Source: Flavobacterium aquariorum
GTDB taxonomy: Bacteria > Bacteroidota > Bacteroidia > Flavobacteriales > Flavobacteriaceae
Assembly (NCBI RefSeq): GCF_003254745.1
Contig: NZ_QKXH01000009.1
Coordinates: 62,001-126,000, forward strand
Direction: 5' to 3'
DNA length: 64,000 nucleotides
Shown piece by piece: positions 51,451 through 61,132 of the stretch (the first letter of the stretch is position 1; every line of letters starts with the position of its first letter). The notes under the pieces are model-generated. The model did not search any database. It saw only the letters and a list, made by a program, of their open reading frames with translations, and was not told the DNA's origin. Position numbers and translations under genes: made by a program.

Positions 51451-52176
51451 ATGAGAATAATACCCGCAATAGACATTATAGAAGGAAAATGTGTTCGTTT
51501 ATCCAAAGGCGATTACAATACGAAAATCATATACAACGAAAACCCGCTTGAAGTAGCCAAATCATTCGAAGCCCACGGAATCGAATATTTACATTTGGTT
51601 GATTTGGATGGAGCTAAATCAAGCAAGATTATTAATTATAAAATATTGGAACAAATTGCCACACAAACCAAATTAAAAATTGATTTTGGTGGTGGCCTTA
51701 AAGCGGATTCCGATTTAAAAATAGCTTTTGAATCAGGAGCCAATCAAATCACGGGTGGAAGTATCGCTGTAAAAAACAGAACTATTTTCGAAAAATGGAT
51801 TGCAGAATATGGTTCGGATAAAATTATTTTGGGAGCGGATGCAAATGATGAAAAAGTGGCTGTTTCTGGTTGGTTGGAAGATTCTGATGAAGATTTGGTA
51901 CCATTTATTCAAGATTACCAAAACAAAGGAATTCAGTATGTAATTTGTACTGATATTGCCAAAGACGGAATGTTGGAAGGACCAAGTTTTGATTTGTATG
52001 CTAAGATTTTAGCGGAAGCCAATGGCATAAAATTGATAGCCTCTGGAGGAATTTCTACATTTGATGAATTACCTAAACTGGCGGAATTAGGTTGTGAAGG
52101 AACAATCATTGGAAAAGCCATTTACGAAGGAAGGATTTCATTGAAACAATTGGAAAAATATATAATTAGTAAATAA
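51451..52176 (+). CDS. hisA: ProFAR isomerase HisA
   Basis: Isomerises ProFAR to PRFAR (Amadori rearrangement). 241 aa TIM barrel. [20 protein letters not shown] with catalytic Asp8, [41 protein letters not shown], second Asp in [18 protein letters not shown], and [15 protein letters not shown]. Two-fold phosphate-binding repeats typical of HisA/HisF. Ends 6 bases before the NIPSNAP gene. Confidence 0.97.
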   Translation: MRIIPAIDIIEGKCVRLSKGDYNTKIIYNENPLEVAKSFEAHGIEYLHLVDLDGAKSSKIINYKILEQIATQTKLKIDFGGGLKADSDLKIAFESGANQITGGSIAVKNRTIFEKWIAEYGSDKIILGADANDEKVAVSGWLEDSDEDLVPFIQDYQNKGIQYVICTDIAKDGMLEGPSFDLYAKILAEANGIKLIASGGISTFDELPKLAELGCEGTIIGKAIYEGRISLKQLEKYIISK

Positions 52177-52182
52177 TAAAAT

Positions 52183-52488
52183 ATGGTAACTTGTTATTTG
52201 AGATACACAATAGACCCTTTTCAGCTAGATGTTTTTGAAGATTACGGTAAACGATGGATTAAATTAGTCAACCGTTTTGGAGGGCAACATCATGGTTATT
52301 TTTTACCATCTGAAGGAGCAAATAACATAGCTTATGCAATGTTTTCGTTTTCTAGTTTAGCAGAATATGAAAATTACAGAAAACTAATTTTGGAAGATCA
52401 AGAATGTATCGAGGCTTTTAAAATTGCCGAAGAGACAAGATGTATATTGAGCTACGAACGAACGTTTTTACGTCCAGTATTCGAATAA
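52183..52488 (+). CDS. NIPSNAP family protein inside the his operon
   Basis: 101 aa dimeric alpha-beta barrel type. VTCYLRYTIDPFQLDVFEDYGKRWIKLVNRFGGQHHGYFLPSEG ... YAMFSFSSLAEYENYRKLILEDQECIEAF is typical NIPSNAP. 6 bases after hisA and 12 before hisF, so co-transcribed. Related folds include monooxygenases and stress proteins; function unknown. With the NTF2-like gene it is one of two non-histidine genes in the operon. Confidence 0.9.
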   Translation: MVTCYLRYTIDPFQLDVFEDYGKRWIKLVNRFGGQHHGYFLPSEGANNIAYAMFSFSSLAEYENYRKLILEDQECIEAFKIAEETRCILSYERTFLRPVFE

Positions 52489-52500
52489 AAAAACAAAAAA

Positions 52501-53256
52501 ATGCTAACAAAAAGAATAATACCCTGTCTCGACATTAAAAACGGAAGAACCGTAAAAGGCGTTAATTTCGTAGATTTGCGCGATGCCGGTGATCCTGTGG
52601 AATTGGCCAAAATCTATTCGGATGAAGGTGCTGATGAATTGGTTTTTCTAGATATTTCGGCAACCGAAGAGAGAAGAAGAACTTTGATTGATTTAGTTCG
52701 AAAAGTAGCGGCAACAATTAATATTCCGTTTACTGTGGGTGGTGGAATTTCGGCAGTTGAAGATGTGGAAGTTTTGCTTCAAAATGGTGCAGATAAGGTT
52801 TCCATTAATTCATCGGCAGTAAAAAATCCTCAGTTAATTAATGATTTGGCACAAAAATTCGGAAGCCAATGTGTAGTTGTCGCCATAGATGCCAAACAAA
52901 TTGATGAAGAATGGATTGTGCATTTAGTAGGCGGAAAAGTACCTACCGAAATCAAATTGTTTGACTGGGCTAAAGAAGTGGAAGAGAGAGGTGCGGGAGA
53001 AATCCTTTTTACCTCAATGAATCACGATGGTACCAAAAACGGTTTTGCCAATGAAGCTTTGGCAAAATTGTCTCAATTGGTTAATATTCCAATAATAGCT
53101 TCAGGCGGAGCTGGCAATATGCAACATTTTGTAGATACCTTTATTGATGGCAAAGCTGATGCTGCTTTGGCCGCAAGCGTATTTCATTTTAAGGAAATAG
53201 AAATCAAAGCATTGAAAAAAGAATTAAAAAACAATAATATAGAAGTTCGCATTTAG
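52501..53256 (+). CDS. hisF: Imidazole glycerol phosphate synthase subunit HisF
   Basis: Cyclase subunit producing IGP and AICAR. 251 aa TIM barrel. [31 protein letters not shown] contains catalytic Asp11; [43 protein letters not shown], catalytic Asp in VVVAIDAK, and [36 protein letters not shown] follow. Complete. Confidence 0.98.
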   Translation: MLTKRIIPCLDIKNGRTVKGVNFVDLRDAGDPVELAKIYSDEGADELVFLDISATEERRRTLIDLVRKVAATINIPFTVGGGISAVEDVEVLLQNGADKVSINSSAVKNPQLINDLAQKFGSQCVVVAIDAKQIDEEWIVHLVGGKVPTEIKLFDWAKEVEERGAGEILFTSMNHDGTKNGFANEALAKLSQLVNIPIIASGGAGNMQHFVDTFIDGKADAALAASVFHFKEIEIKALKKELKNNNIEVRI

Positions 53257-53299
53257 TTTTTCATTAAGACATTCGACTTTACAACTTTAGACTACAATT

Positions 53300-53899
53300 A
53301 TGAACATAGATTTTTCAAAAAGCGCACACGGATTGATTCCGGCGATAATTCAGGATAGCGAAACCAAAAATGTTTTGATGTTGGGTTACATGAATGCCGA
53401 GGCCTATCAAAAAACTTTGGATACAAAAAAAGTAACTTTCTACAGCCGTTCCAAACAAAGGCTTTGGACGAAAGGCGAGGAGAGTGGTAACTTCCTGAAT
53501 TTGGTTGATATCAAAAACGACTGTGACAATGATACGTTATTGATTCAGGCAATACCTGTGGGACCAACATGCCACAAAGGGACAGATACCTGCTGGGCAA
53601 CCGAAAACAAGCAGGAATATGGTTTTATTTCGAATCTGGAAAATACCATCAAAACCCGTAGAGAAAATGCTGATTCCGAAAAAAGTTATGTGGCTTCTTT
53701 ATTCAAATTGGGAATCAACAAAATTGCCCAAAAAGTAGGGGAGGAAGCGGTAGAAGTGGTAATTGAAGCCAAAGATGACAACAATGATTTGTTCTTGAGC
53801 GAAAGCGCCGATTTACTATTTCATTATTTGATTCTACTGCAAGCAAAAGGGTTTCAGTTGAATGATGTAGTTGATGTTTTAAAAAGCCGTCAGAAATAA
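53300..53899 (+). CDS. hisIE: Bifunctional PR-AMP cyclohydrolase / PR-ATP pyrophosphatase
   Basis: Steps 2 and 3 of the pathway. 199 aa. HisI part 1-105: IPAIIQDSETKNVLMLGYMNAEAYQKT, FYSRSKQRLWTKGEESGN, metal-binding DIKNDCDNDTLL and GPTCHKGTDTCW. HisE part: SNLENTIKTRREN.. KLGINKIAQKVGEEAVEVVIEAK. Last gene of the operon; a strong terminator follows. Confidence 0.98.
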   Translation: MNIDFSKSAHGLIPAIIQDSETKNVLMLGYMNAEAYQKTLDTKKVTFYSRSKQRLWTKGEESGNFLNLVDIKNDCDNDTLLIQAIPVGPTCHKGTDTCWATENKQEYGFISNLENTIKTRRENADSEKSYVASLFKLGINKIAQKVGEEAVEVVIEAKDDNNDLFLSESADLLFHYLILLQAKGFQLNDVVDVLKSRQK

Positions 53900-53980
53900 A
53901 AAATATTTTTCAATTATATGCCTCATGTAAAAACTAAAAAATAGATTTTAAAGTTTTAAAGTAAACATAATACTCCAAGA

Positions 53981-54016
53981 AACCCAATAGCAATTTAATT
54001 GCTATTGGGTTTTATT
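53981..54016 (+). terminator. Terminator of the his operon
   Basis: AACCCAATAGCAATT / AATTGCTATTGGGTT, 15-bp stem, then TTTATTTT. Confidence 0.9.
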
Positions 54017-54044
54017 TTGATCATAAAAAATCAAAAAAAGTATG

Positions 54045-54052
54045 TAGTTTTG
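54045..54052 (+). promoter_or_regulatory. -7 promoter box (TAGTTTTG)
   Basis: TAGTTTTG followed by GAGGAAAA, 19 bases before the ATG at 54072. Confidence 0.55.
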
Positions 54053-54071
54053 GAGGAAAATTATCAAATCC

Positions 54072-55724
54072 ATGAAAAAATATCTAAAACCGTTATTGAT
54101 TGTGTTTTTAATCTCTAATGGAATCCAAGCGCAAGGACTGCTTGGCAAATCGGATGCTGTTTTTACCAGACAAGATTCATTAAGAGGTAATATCACCAGA
54201 GAAAGGGTTTGGTGGGATGTAAAACATTATGATTTGGATGTAAAAGTGAATCCTGTAGATAGCACAATTACTGGGTCTAACGTTATTCAATATAAAGTAT
54301 TACAGCCTTATAATGTAATGCAAATTGACTTGCAAAATCCAATGGAAATCACCAAGGTTACTCAAGATGGCGTAACATTAAAATATAAAAGAGAAGGTAA
54401 CGCCTTTTTCATAACATTGGCTTCTGCTCAAAATGTTGGTGCCACAAAAGAAATAAAAATATTCTATCACGGCAAACCAAAAGTAGCCGTTAGACCGCCA
54501 TGGGATGGCGGATTAACCTGGAAAAAAGACAAAAATGGAAAAGATTTCATCGCCTCGTCCTGTCAAGGATTGGGAGCCAGCGTTTGGTGGCCTAACAAAG
54601 ACCATATGTATGATGAGGTAGAGGGAATGAAAATCAGCGTAAATGTCCCGGGAGGACTAACCGATGTTTCCAATGGTCGTTTGCAAAATGTAAAAACACT
54701 AAAGGATGGTACCAAAACGTATACTTGGGTTGTGAAAAATCCGATCAATAATTATGGGGTAAATATCAACATTGGTGATTATGTTACTTTTTCAGAGAAA
54801 TACAAAGGTGAAAAAGGTGATTTAGATTGTACTTACTATGTCTTAAAAGATAATTTGGCAAAAGCAAAAGAGCAATTCAAAGAAGTCCCGAGAATGCTGA
54901 AAGCTTTTGAATATTGGTTCGGGCCTTATCCTTTCTATGAAGACAGCTACAAACTAGTAGAGGTTCCGTATTTAGGAATGGAGCATCAAAGTAGCGTAAC
55001 TTACGGGAATGGTTATCAAAATGGTTATTTGGGACGCGATTTGAGCGGAACGGGTTGGGGATTAAAATTTGATTTTATTATTGTACACGAATCAGGACAC
55101 GAATGGTTTGCGAACAATATTACTTACAAAGACATTGCCGATATGTGGATTCACGAAAGTTTTACCAATTATTCCGAAAGTCTTTTTGTCGAGTACTATT
55201 ATGGAAAAGACGCAGGTTTTGAATACGAAAGAGGCATTCGAAAAAATATTCAAAATGACACTCCAATCATTGGTCATTATGATGTAAACAATGAAGGTTC
55301 GAGCGATATGTATTACAAAGGATCCAACATGTTGCATACATTACGCCAAATCGTAAATAATGATGAAAAATGGAGAAGTATTTTGAGAGGTTTGAACAGT
55401 ACTTTTTACCATCAGACGGTAACTACTAAACAAATTGAAGATTATTTAAGTCAACAGGTTGGTATGGATTTAAACCCATTCTTCAATCAATATTTGAGAG
55501 ACATTAGAATTCCAACATTAGAATATACTTATCAAAACAACACTTTGAAATACCGTTGGACAAATATTGTCACCGGTTTTGACATGCCAGTAAAAGTTGC
55601 TCTAAACGGAACGGAAGTTACTTTGACCCCAAAGACAGATTGGAGTGATTTTACAAATTCTTCTAAAATTGAAAAAGTAGAAATAAACAAGGATTTCTAT
55701 GTTTTTTCTAAGAATGCTAATTAA
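54072..55724 (+). CDS. M1 family metallopeptidase, exported, second type
   Basis: 550 aa. Signal peptide MKKYLKPLLIVFLISNGIQAQ. Catalytic domain: substrate motif YLGMEHQSSVTYG (GAMEN equivalent), zinc site HESGHEWFANN (about 337-347) and the third ligand Glu in WIHESFTNYSESLF. The N-terminal beta domain (TRERVWWDVKHYDLDVKVNPVDSTITGSNVIQYKVL) is shared with leukotriene A4 hydrolase-like M1 enzymes. It ends after the short C-terminal domain with no HEAT repeats, so it is a shorter architecture than the one at 8886. Confidence 0.95.
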   Translation: MKKYLKPLLIVFLISNGIQAQGLLGKSDAVFTRQDSLRGNITRERVWWDVKHYDLDVKVNPVDSTITGSNVIQYKVLQPYNVMQIDLQNPMEITKVTQDGVTLKYKREGNAFFITLASAQNVGATKEIKIFYHGKPKVAVRPPWDGGLTWKKDKNGKDFIASSCQGLGASVWWPNKDHMYDEVEGMKISVNVPGGLTDVSNGRLQNVKTLKDGTKTYTWVVKNPINNYGVNINIGDYVTFSEKYKGEKGDLDCTYYVLKDNLAKAKEQFKEVPRMLKAFEYWFGPYPFYEDSYKLVEVPYLGMEHQSSVTYGNGYQNGYLGRDLSGTGWGLKFDFIIVHESGHEWFANNITYKDIADMWIHESFTNYSESLFVEYYYGKDAGFEYERGIRKNIQNDTPIIGHYDVNNEGSSDMYYKGSNMLHTLRQIVNNDEKWRSILRGLNSTFYHQTVTTKQIEDYLSQQVGMDLNPFFNQYLRDIRIPTLEYTYQNNTLKYRWTNIVTGFDMPVKVALNGTEVTLTPKTDWSDFTNSSKIEKVEINKDFYVFSKNAN

Positions 55725-55740
55725 ATACCATTACTTCTTT

Positions 55741-55778
55741 AATAGAAAAAGACCAGCAATTGCTGGTCTTTTTCTATT
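55741..55778. terminator. Bidirectional terminator (19-bp palindrome)
   Basis: AATAGAAAAAGACCAGCAATTGCTGGTCTTTTTCTATT is a near-perfect palindrome of 38 bases between two converging genes. Confidence 0.9.
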
Positions 55779-55835
55779 AAAGAACTTTTTTACTCGCTAT
55801 TAAAATTAATTTAATAGTGAAATAGCTAAATAAGT

Positions 55836-56708
55836 TTAAATTAAATTTTTAGATACATAATCCCAACTAGTTTTAATGGAATCAGTTGGATTGGGAGAAT
55901 AATTAGTTTCTTGTTCTACAAAAAAGTGCTGCATTCCGGAAAGCTTAGCTTCTGCGAAAATGGATTTAAAGTTGATGCTTCCTTCCCCAATTTCTGTATT
56001 CCATTCCACTTTGGATTTATCCATATCTTTTACATGCCACATCGTAAATCGTCCAGGATTAGCTTTAAATAATTGCAAAGGATCATTTCCTGAGCGAACT
56101 GCCCAATACAGATCCAATTCAAAATCAACTAACTTTTTATCTGTTTCTTTCAATAAAATATCATAACCACATTGATCACCATACTTCTTGAACTCAAAAT
56201 CATGGTTATGGTAAGCCAACTTCAATCCAGATTGTTTACATAAAACCGCCGCTTCGTTTACTTTTTGTGCAATTTGTTTGTAATCGTCTAGCTTACTTCT
56301 TAAACTTTCTTCTAACCAAGGAACAACCACATATTCACTTCCTAGTACATTGGCACACTCAATAGAGGCTTTCAAAAAATCGTTATTATTGTCTTTTATA
56401 AATGATTTAAAATCATAATGACCACTTGTCGCTTTTAGTCCACTATCAGTCAGTATCTTTTTGAAATCTTTTGGAGAAGTACCAAAAAATCCTTTTTCAG
56501 CTGAAAATCCATACGTTTCCACTTCTTTATACCCAGACTTAGCCACATTTTCTAAAACGCCTTTTACGTCTTTAGAAAATGCTTCTCTCAAAGTATACAA
56601 TTGAAGACCAATATTTTTTGGTTTTATTGAAAAAGCTAGGGAAGGAGCAATCGCCAATGCACCCAAAGCCAAACCGCTGTTAATTATAAAATCTCTTCTC
56701 TTTATCAT
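55836..56708 (-). CDS. Sugar phosphate isomerase/epimerase (xylose isomerase-like TIM barrel), exported
   Basis: 290 aa. The N-terminus MIKRRDFIINSGLALGALAIAPSLAFS is a Tat-like signal (RRDF). AP endonuclease 2-type TIM barrel: IGLQLYTLREAFSKDVKGVLENVAKSGYKEVETYGF, metal-site Glu/His in LAYHNHDFEFK and TMWHVKDMDK, and HFFVEQETNYS near the end. Substrate likely a keto or aldo sugar or its derivative. Last gene of the leftward operon 55836-64000. Confidence 0.9.
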   Translation of the reverse strand: MIKRRDFIINSGLALGALAIAPSLAFSIKPKNIGLQLYTLREAFSKDVKGVLENVAKSGYKEVETYGFSAEKGFFGTSPKDFKKILTDSGLKATSGHYDFKSFIKDNNNDFLKASIECANVLGSEYVVVPWLEESLRSKLDDYKQIAQKVNEAAVLCKQSGLKLAYHNHDFEFKKYGDQCGYDILLKETDKKLVDFELDLYWAVRSGNDPLQLFKANPGRFTMWHVKDMDKSKVEWNTEIGEGSINFKSIFAEAKLSGMQHFFVEQETNYSPNPTDSIKTSWDYVSKNLI

Positions 56709-56735
56709 TGTTTTTACTTTTTATTAGATTAAAAA

Positions 56736-57629
56736 TTAAATATCACAAATCGCAATTGCCTTTTTCAAAGAGGCTATTTTATCTTTTTGTTTAGGAATGA
56801 ACTCTTGTCCTACAAAACCTGTAAAGCCACTGTCAGCAATGGCTTTCATTATAGCGCTGTAATTGAGTTCTTGGGTTTCGTCAATTTCATTTCGTCCCGG
56901 AACTCCGGCAGTATGATAGTGGGCTATGTAGTTGTGGCTTTCTTTTATAGTTCGAATTACGTCACCTTCATCAATTTGCATATGGTAAATATCATACAGC
57001 AATTTAAAATTTTCCGAATTGATTCGTTTTACTAATTCTACTCCCCAATAGGTTTTATCACATTGATAATCTTTGTGATCAATCTTACTGTTTAATAGCT
57101 CCATAACCAAGGTAACTTTATGTTTTTCGGCCAATGGAATTAACTTTTGCAACCCAAGTACACAATTATTCCAGCCTTCTTCATCAGTTTTTCCTCTTCT
57201 GCTTCCGCTAAAACATATCAAGTTTTTATAACCCGCTTCAGCCACTAAAGGAATCATTTCCGTATAATTTTTAATCAATTGTTCATGAAATTTTGAATCA
57301 TTGAAACCATCCACTAAATTTAATTCGGCCCCATTACACATAGTGGAAACAAGATTGTATTTTTTAAGTATTGGCCAATCCTTTGGGCCAACCAAATCAA
57401 TACCGGTAATTCCAATTTTTTTAGCTTCCAAACAAAGCGTTTCAATATCAAAATCACTGAAGCACCAACGAGCCACTGAATGGTTAATTCTTCCTTTCAA
57501 CATATTAGATTCTAAATTTAATTCTTCTTTCGGTATTGCCAAAGCCGATAATCCTGTTGGAATCCCTAACGTCACAGTTCCTGCAAGAATGCCTTTTATA
57601 GCGGTTCTTCTATCAAAAGTTGCACTCAT
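56736..57629 (-). CDS. Hydroxypyruvate isomerase-like TIM barrel protein, with Tat-like signal
   Basis: 297 aa. N-terminal MSATFDRRTAIKGILAGTVTLGIPTGLSALA is a Tat-like signal (DRRTAIKG). The barrel contains RWCFSDFDIETLCLEAKKIGITGIDLVG, LVMELLNSKIDHKDYQCDKTYWGVEL, KLLYDIYHMQIDEGDV, IAHYHTAGVPGRNEID and GFVGQEFIPK, i.e. the metal ligands Glu, Asp/His, His, Glu of the Hyi/OtnI family. Substrate unknown. Co-oriented, 27 bases from the next gene. Confidence 0.88.
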   Translation of the reverse strand: MSATFDRRTAIKGILAGTVTLGIPTGLSALAIPKEELNLESNMLKGRINHSVARWCFSDFDIETLCLEAKKIGITGIDLVGPKDWPILKKYNLVSTMCNGAELNLVDGFNDSKFHEQLIKNYTEMIPLVAEAGYKNLICFSGSRRGKTDEEGWNNCVLGLQKLIPLAEKHKVTLVMELLNSKIDHKDYQCDKTYWGVELVKRINSENFKLLYDIYHMQIDEGDVIRTIKESHNYIAHYHTAGVPGRNEIDETQELNYSAIMKAIADSGFTGFVGQEFIPKQKDKIASLKKAIAICDI

Positions 57630-57648
57630 TTTTTTGTATTTAAAATAT

Positions 57649-58878
57649 TTAAACTTCTTCGACTAATTTGTTTTTATCCTGAAATAAAAGAGCAAAAATT
57701 AAGAATACTGCAAAAGCAATTCCGGCAGGAATTATCCATACCATTTGCCAATTAATTGCTCCTTCAACCGTTTTGTAATTATCCGTAATCCAGCCTGCAA
57801 CCGCAAACCCAATTAACATCCCAATACCATAAGTAGCCAATGTTATCAATCCTTGGGCAGCGCTTTTGTATTTTTCTCCTGCTTTTGAATTCGTATAAAT
57901 TTGCCCTGAAACAAAGAAAAAATCATAACAAATTCCATGCAAAGCTATACCGGTAATAAGCATAAAACTCAAATCACCGCCGTTGCCATATGCAAATAAA
58001 ACGTAGCGAACAGCCCAAGCGAGCATTCCCACCAGAATTGTTTTCTTAAATCCAAATCGCGCAAAGAATACCGGAATGAATAGTAAAAATAAAGCTTCGG
58101 ATATTTGACCTATTGCCATTTTCCCTGTTGGGTTTTCAACTCCGGCAGCTGTCAAAAAAGGATGTGCATTTTGATAATAAAAAGCCAACGGAATACAAAT
58201 TAGAATAGATGAAATAAAAAATATTAAGAAATTTTTATCTTTTAAAAGTTTTAAAGCATCAAGACCAATAATATCGGCAATTTTAATTTTCCCCTCACTA
58301 ACTTTCGGTGGTGTTTTAGGCAACGTAAAACTTAACAAACCTAAAACCAAAGCTGCAATTCCGGCCAAAAGAAATGTGTTTTTAAGTAATCCATTAGTAA
58401 CAGCTTCTACGGAATCCCAATGAAACAAGAAACTAATAGACAATCCTGCTAAAATCCAACCTATAGTTCCCCAAACTCTAATATTGGCAAACTCTTTTTC
58501 TGGATCTTTCATTTGGTTGAAAGCCACTGAATTTACCAATGCCAATGTCGGCATATACAAAACCATATAACTCAATACATAGATATAAAATGCCCCAACA
58601 TCTTCCGATTGATACATCTGATACATTAAAAAGGCACCCGCTAAATGCAAAATACCTAAGATTTTCTCTGCATTAAAATAACGATCTGCAATCAAACCAA
58701 TAATAAATGGAGCAATAATAGCCCCCCATGATTGAGTGGAAAAAACAGCTGCCGTTTCTGAACCAGAAGCTTTTAAATTGTTTCCTAAAAAAGTACCAAG
58801 AGTGACAAACCATGCCCCCCAGATAAAAAATTCCAGAAACATCATTACAGATAATTTAATGCGGATAGTTGTATTCAT
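57649..58878 (-). CDS. MFS transporter of the nucleoside:H+ symporter type (NupG/XapB-like)
   Basis: 409 aa with 12 predicted membrane helices. The start MNTTIRIKLSVMMFLEFFIWGAWFVTLGTFLGNNL and GAIIAPFIIGLIADRYFNAEKILGILHLAGA agree with the nucleoside symporter subfamily (NUP), but in Bacteroidota operons with Gfo/Idh and DUF1080 genes members more likely bring in a sugar product. 19 bases from the TIM-barrel gene downstream. Confidence 0.88.
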   Translation of the reverse strand: MNTTIRIKLSVMMFLEFFIWGAWFVTLGTFLGNNLKASGSETAAVFSTQSWGAIIAPFIIGLIADRYFNAEKILGILHLAGAFLMYQMYQSEDVGAFYIYVLSYMVLYMPTLALVNSVAFNQMKDPEKEFANIRVWGTIGWILAGLSISFLFHWDSVEAVTNGLLKNTFLLAGIAALVLGLLSFTLPKTPPKVSEGKIKIADIIGLDALKLLKDKNFLIFFISSILICIPLAFYYQNAHPFLTAAGVENPTGKMAIGQISEALFLLFIPVFFARFGFKKTILVGMLAWAVRYVLFAYGNGGDLSFMLITGIALHGICYDFFFVSGQIYTNSKAGEKYKSAAQGLITLATYGIGMLIGFAVAGWITDNYKTVEGAINWQMVWIIPAGIAFAVFLIFALLFQDKNKLVEEV

Positions 58879-58918
58879 AAAAAGAGGTTGATTTTTGGTT
58901 AAGTTTGTTTTAGAGCTA

Positions 58919-59629
58919 TTATTTACAGCCAGTTGTAGTTTCCATCGTATTCCATTCTTTAATCATGATGTTACGATACCACACATTGTTGCCGTGATCC
59001 TGCAAAGCAATTTTTCCTTTTTTAAACGTTCCAAAACCTGGCCAAGCTGCAAATTTGCTCCCTGCAACCAATGCTTTAAAGTTGTCATCCCAAAGAGTTG
59101 TTTCAACAACAATAACTCCGTTTAAAACGTAAGTCAACTTTCCATTTTTACAAACAATTTCGGCTGTATTCCATTCACCAACCGGTTTAACTGGTTCTGA
59201 TTTACTTTGAATTAAATCATATAAATCTCCGGCACGATGCTTGGTTATTTTCCCATCGGGATGACCGTCATTATCCAAAACTTGCATTTCTAAACCAGTT
59301 TCATAAGTATTTTTATATTTTGCAGGGTTTTCATTAATATAAAATATAATCCCACTATTGGCATTCGGTGCCACTTTCCAATCTACTTTTAAATGAAAAT
59401 TTTCATATTCAGCATCAGTTACTAAATCTCCTCCTTGACCATTTTTGGCTGCCTCTGGATCAAAATGCAAAACACCATCTTCAACTTTCCATCCGGCACT
59501 AGCCGTAGTTTTCCCGTAAGTATGCCAACCTGTCGTTGTTTTTCCGTCAAAAATAGGTTTAAATCCTTTTTGAGCTTGTAGAGTTTGAAATAAAGTAAAG
59601 ACTAATACTGTTGTTATTATTTTTTTCAT
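58919..59629 (-). CDS. DUF1080 domain protein (3-keto-disaccharide hydrolase family), exported
   Basis: 236 aa concanavalin-like jelly-roll domain with a Sec signal MKKIITTVLVFTLFQTLQAQ. Core: GFKPIFDGKTTTGWHTYG, GWKVEDGVLHF, GGDLVTDAEYENFHLKVDWKVAPNANSGIIFYINEN, YETGLEMQVLDNDGHPDGK, ALQDHGNNVWYRNIMIKE. The family includes enzymes that cleave C3-oxidised glycosides (3-keto-sugars). In this operon a dehydrogenase makes the keto group, so the function fits. Probable location periplasm. Confidence 0.9.
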   Translation of the reverse strand: MKKIITTVLVFTLFQTLQAQKGFKPIFDGKTTTGWHTYGKTTASAGWKVEDGVLHFDPEAAKNGQGGDLVTDAEYENFHLKVDWKVAPNANSGIIFYINENPAKYKNTYETGLEMQVLDNDGHPDGKITKHRAGDLYDLIQSKSEPVKPVGEWNTAEIVCKNGKLTYVLNGVIVVETTLWDDNFKALVAGSKFAAWPGFGTFKKGKIALQDHGNNVWYRNIMIKEWNTMETTTGCK

Positions 59630-59654
59630 GGGTTTACTATTTAATTTTATTATT

Positions 59655-61118
59655 TTAAAAACTTAGGTTTTTCCAACCTTCTCTATAATTACGTTTAACA
59701 AATTGATTCACATCATCGATATTAGTTACTTTCTTTGCATCATTATCCCAAAGTAGTTTAACCGAACGGCCCGGATAAACATCTTCGCCTAATACTTCTT
59801 TGTGTAAATCATAACCTCTTACAGCAAGATTGGCCATTAATAAAGCTTCTGTTAAAGGGCCGGCAATTTCAAAAGGTGAACTTAATTCTTTTTTGCCATA
59901 ACCAGCAATACAGCCTTCTATCCATTGTTTTTGATGACCACTGGCGCCATCTTTTACTCGAGGATACTTCTCAGTTATCTTTAGATTTTCATTGCGACTT
60001 AAAGGCAATAATCTTGGATTTTCACTATAAGTGTCACAAATCATTTTTCCTTTGGTTCCAATGAACAAAGTTCCATTTCCACCATCACCAAAGATTTCGT
60101 TTGCTCCTAATTCTTCTGGGCGTTCTGGTTGAATACCACCATCCATCCAATGTATTTGGACATCTCCTTTCGTTTTATCTGTCTTAGGAAATGTTAACAT
60201 CACATGGCTGGAAGGAGGGCAGCTTTCTGGAAAATAACCTCTTTTGAATTCATCCACATAAACGGAACCTACACTGCACTGAACGTCTTTGGCATATTTT
60301 AGATTTAATACTGAGAATGGTGCTTCCATTAAATGGCATCCCATATCGCCCAACGCACCAGTTCCATAATCCCACCAACCGCGCCAGTTAAATGGCACTA
60401 ATTTGTCGACATAATTTTTATTAGGAGCAGTTCCTAACCATAAATCCCAATCCAATTCTTTAGGAATTTCTGTTTTTACTGTTGACCAAGGAATTCCTTG
60501 TGGCCAAACAGGTCTATCAGTCCAGGCATAAACTGTATGTACATCTCCAATTAAATCTGCATCGTACCATTCTTTTAGGATTCGAGTACCGTCGTTGGAC
60601 GAACCTTGATTTCCCATTTGCGTTACTACTTTATAACGAGCAGCCGCTTGAGTCATCATATGTGCCTCGTAAATATCATGAGCCATTGGTTTCTGCACAT
60701 ATACATGTTTGCCTAACTGCATAGCCGAAAAGGCTTGAATAGCGTGATTATGATCGGGTGTAGAAACTGAAACAGCATCAAAGTTTTTATGCTCTTTATC
60801 AAACATTTCTCTCCAATCCTTGTAAAATTTGGCTTTCGGAAAGGCTTTTACACTATCAGCAGCTCTTCTCGTATCAACATCACACAAATAGGCTACATTA
60901 GCGAGGCCACTTTTATCAAAAGAAGCTACATCTGACCTTCCTTTTCCACCAACACCAATACTGGCAATTAATAATCTGTCACTGGGAGCCACGAAGCCTC
61001 TGCCCATAACATGCCTTGGAATAATCATAAATGCAGCTGTAGCTAGTGCCCCTTTTTTTAGAAAATCCCTGCGAACAATTGATTCTGGTTCTTTTTTTTG
61101 ATTGAAGTCTTGATCCAT
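59655..61118 (-). CDS. Gfo/Idh/MocA family oxidoreductase with Tat signal
   Basis: 487 aa. RRDFLKKGALATAAFMIIP (about residues 17-35) is a strong Tat signal, so the folded, cofactor-loaded protein is exported. NAD-binding Rossmann domain: LLIASIGVGGKGRSDVASF, AVSVSTPDHNHAIQAFSAMQLGKHVYVQKPMAHDIYEAHMM (the catalytic Lys in EKP is here QKP). The second domain carries GALGDMGCHLMEAPFSVLNL. Members of this type oxidise or reduce the C3 position of glycosides. Probable partner of DUF1080. Confidence 0.92.
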   Translation of the reverse strand: MDQDFNQKKEPESIVRRDFLKKGALATAAFMIIPRHVMGRGFVAPSDRLLIASIGVGGKGRSDVASFDKSGLANVAYLCDVDTRRAADSVKAFPKAKFYKDWREMFDKEHKNFDAVSVSTPDHNHAIQAFSAMQLGKHVYVQKPMAHDIYEAHMMTQAAARYKVVTQMGNQGSSNDGTRILKEWYDADLIGDVHTVYAWTDRPVWPQGIPWSTVKTEIPKELDWDLWLGTAPNKNYVDKLVPFNWRGWWDYGTGALGDMGCHLMEAPFSVLNLKYAKDVQCSVGSVYVDEFKRGYFPESCPPSSHVMLTFPKTDKTKGDVQIHWMDGGIQPERPEELGANEIFGDGGNGTLFIGTKGKMICDTYSENPRLLPLSRNENLKITEKYPRVKDGASGHQKQWIEGCIAGYGKKELSSPFEIAGPLTEALLMANLAVRGYDLHKEVLGEDVYPGRSVKLLWDNDAKKVTNIDDVNQFVKRNYREGWKNLSF

Positions 61119-61132
61119 AAGTAGGTTTCAAT

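Noticed and set aside
57301..57666. 121-aa open frame on the plus strand
   Set aside because: Antisense to the TIM-barrel and transporter genes; composition is a shadow.
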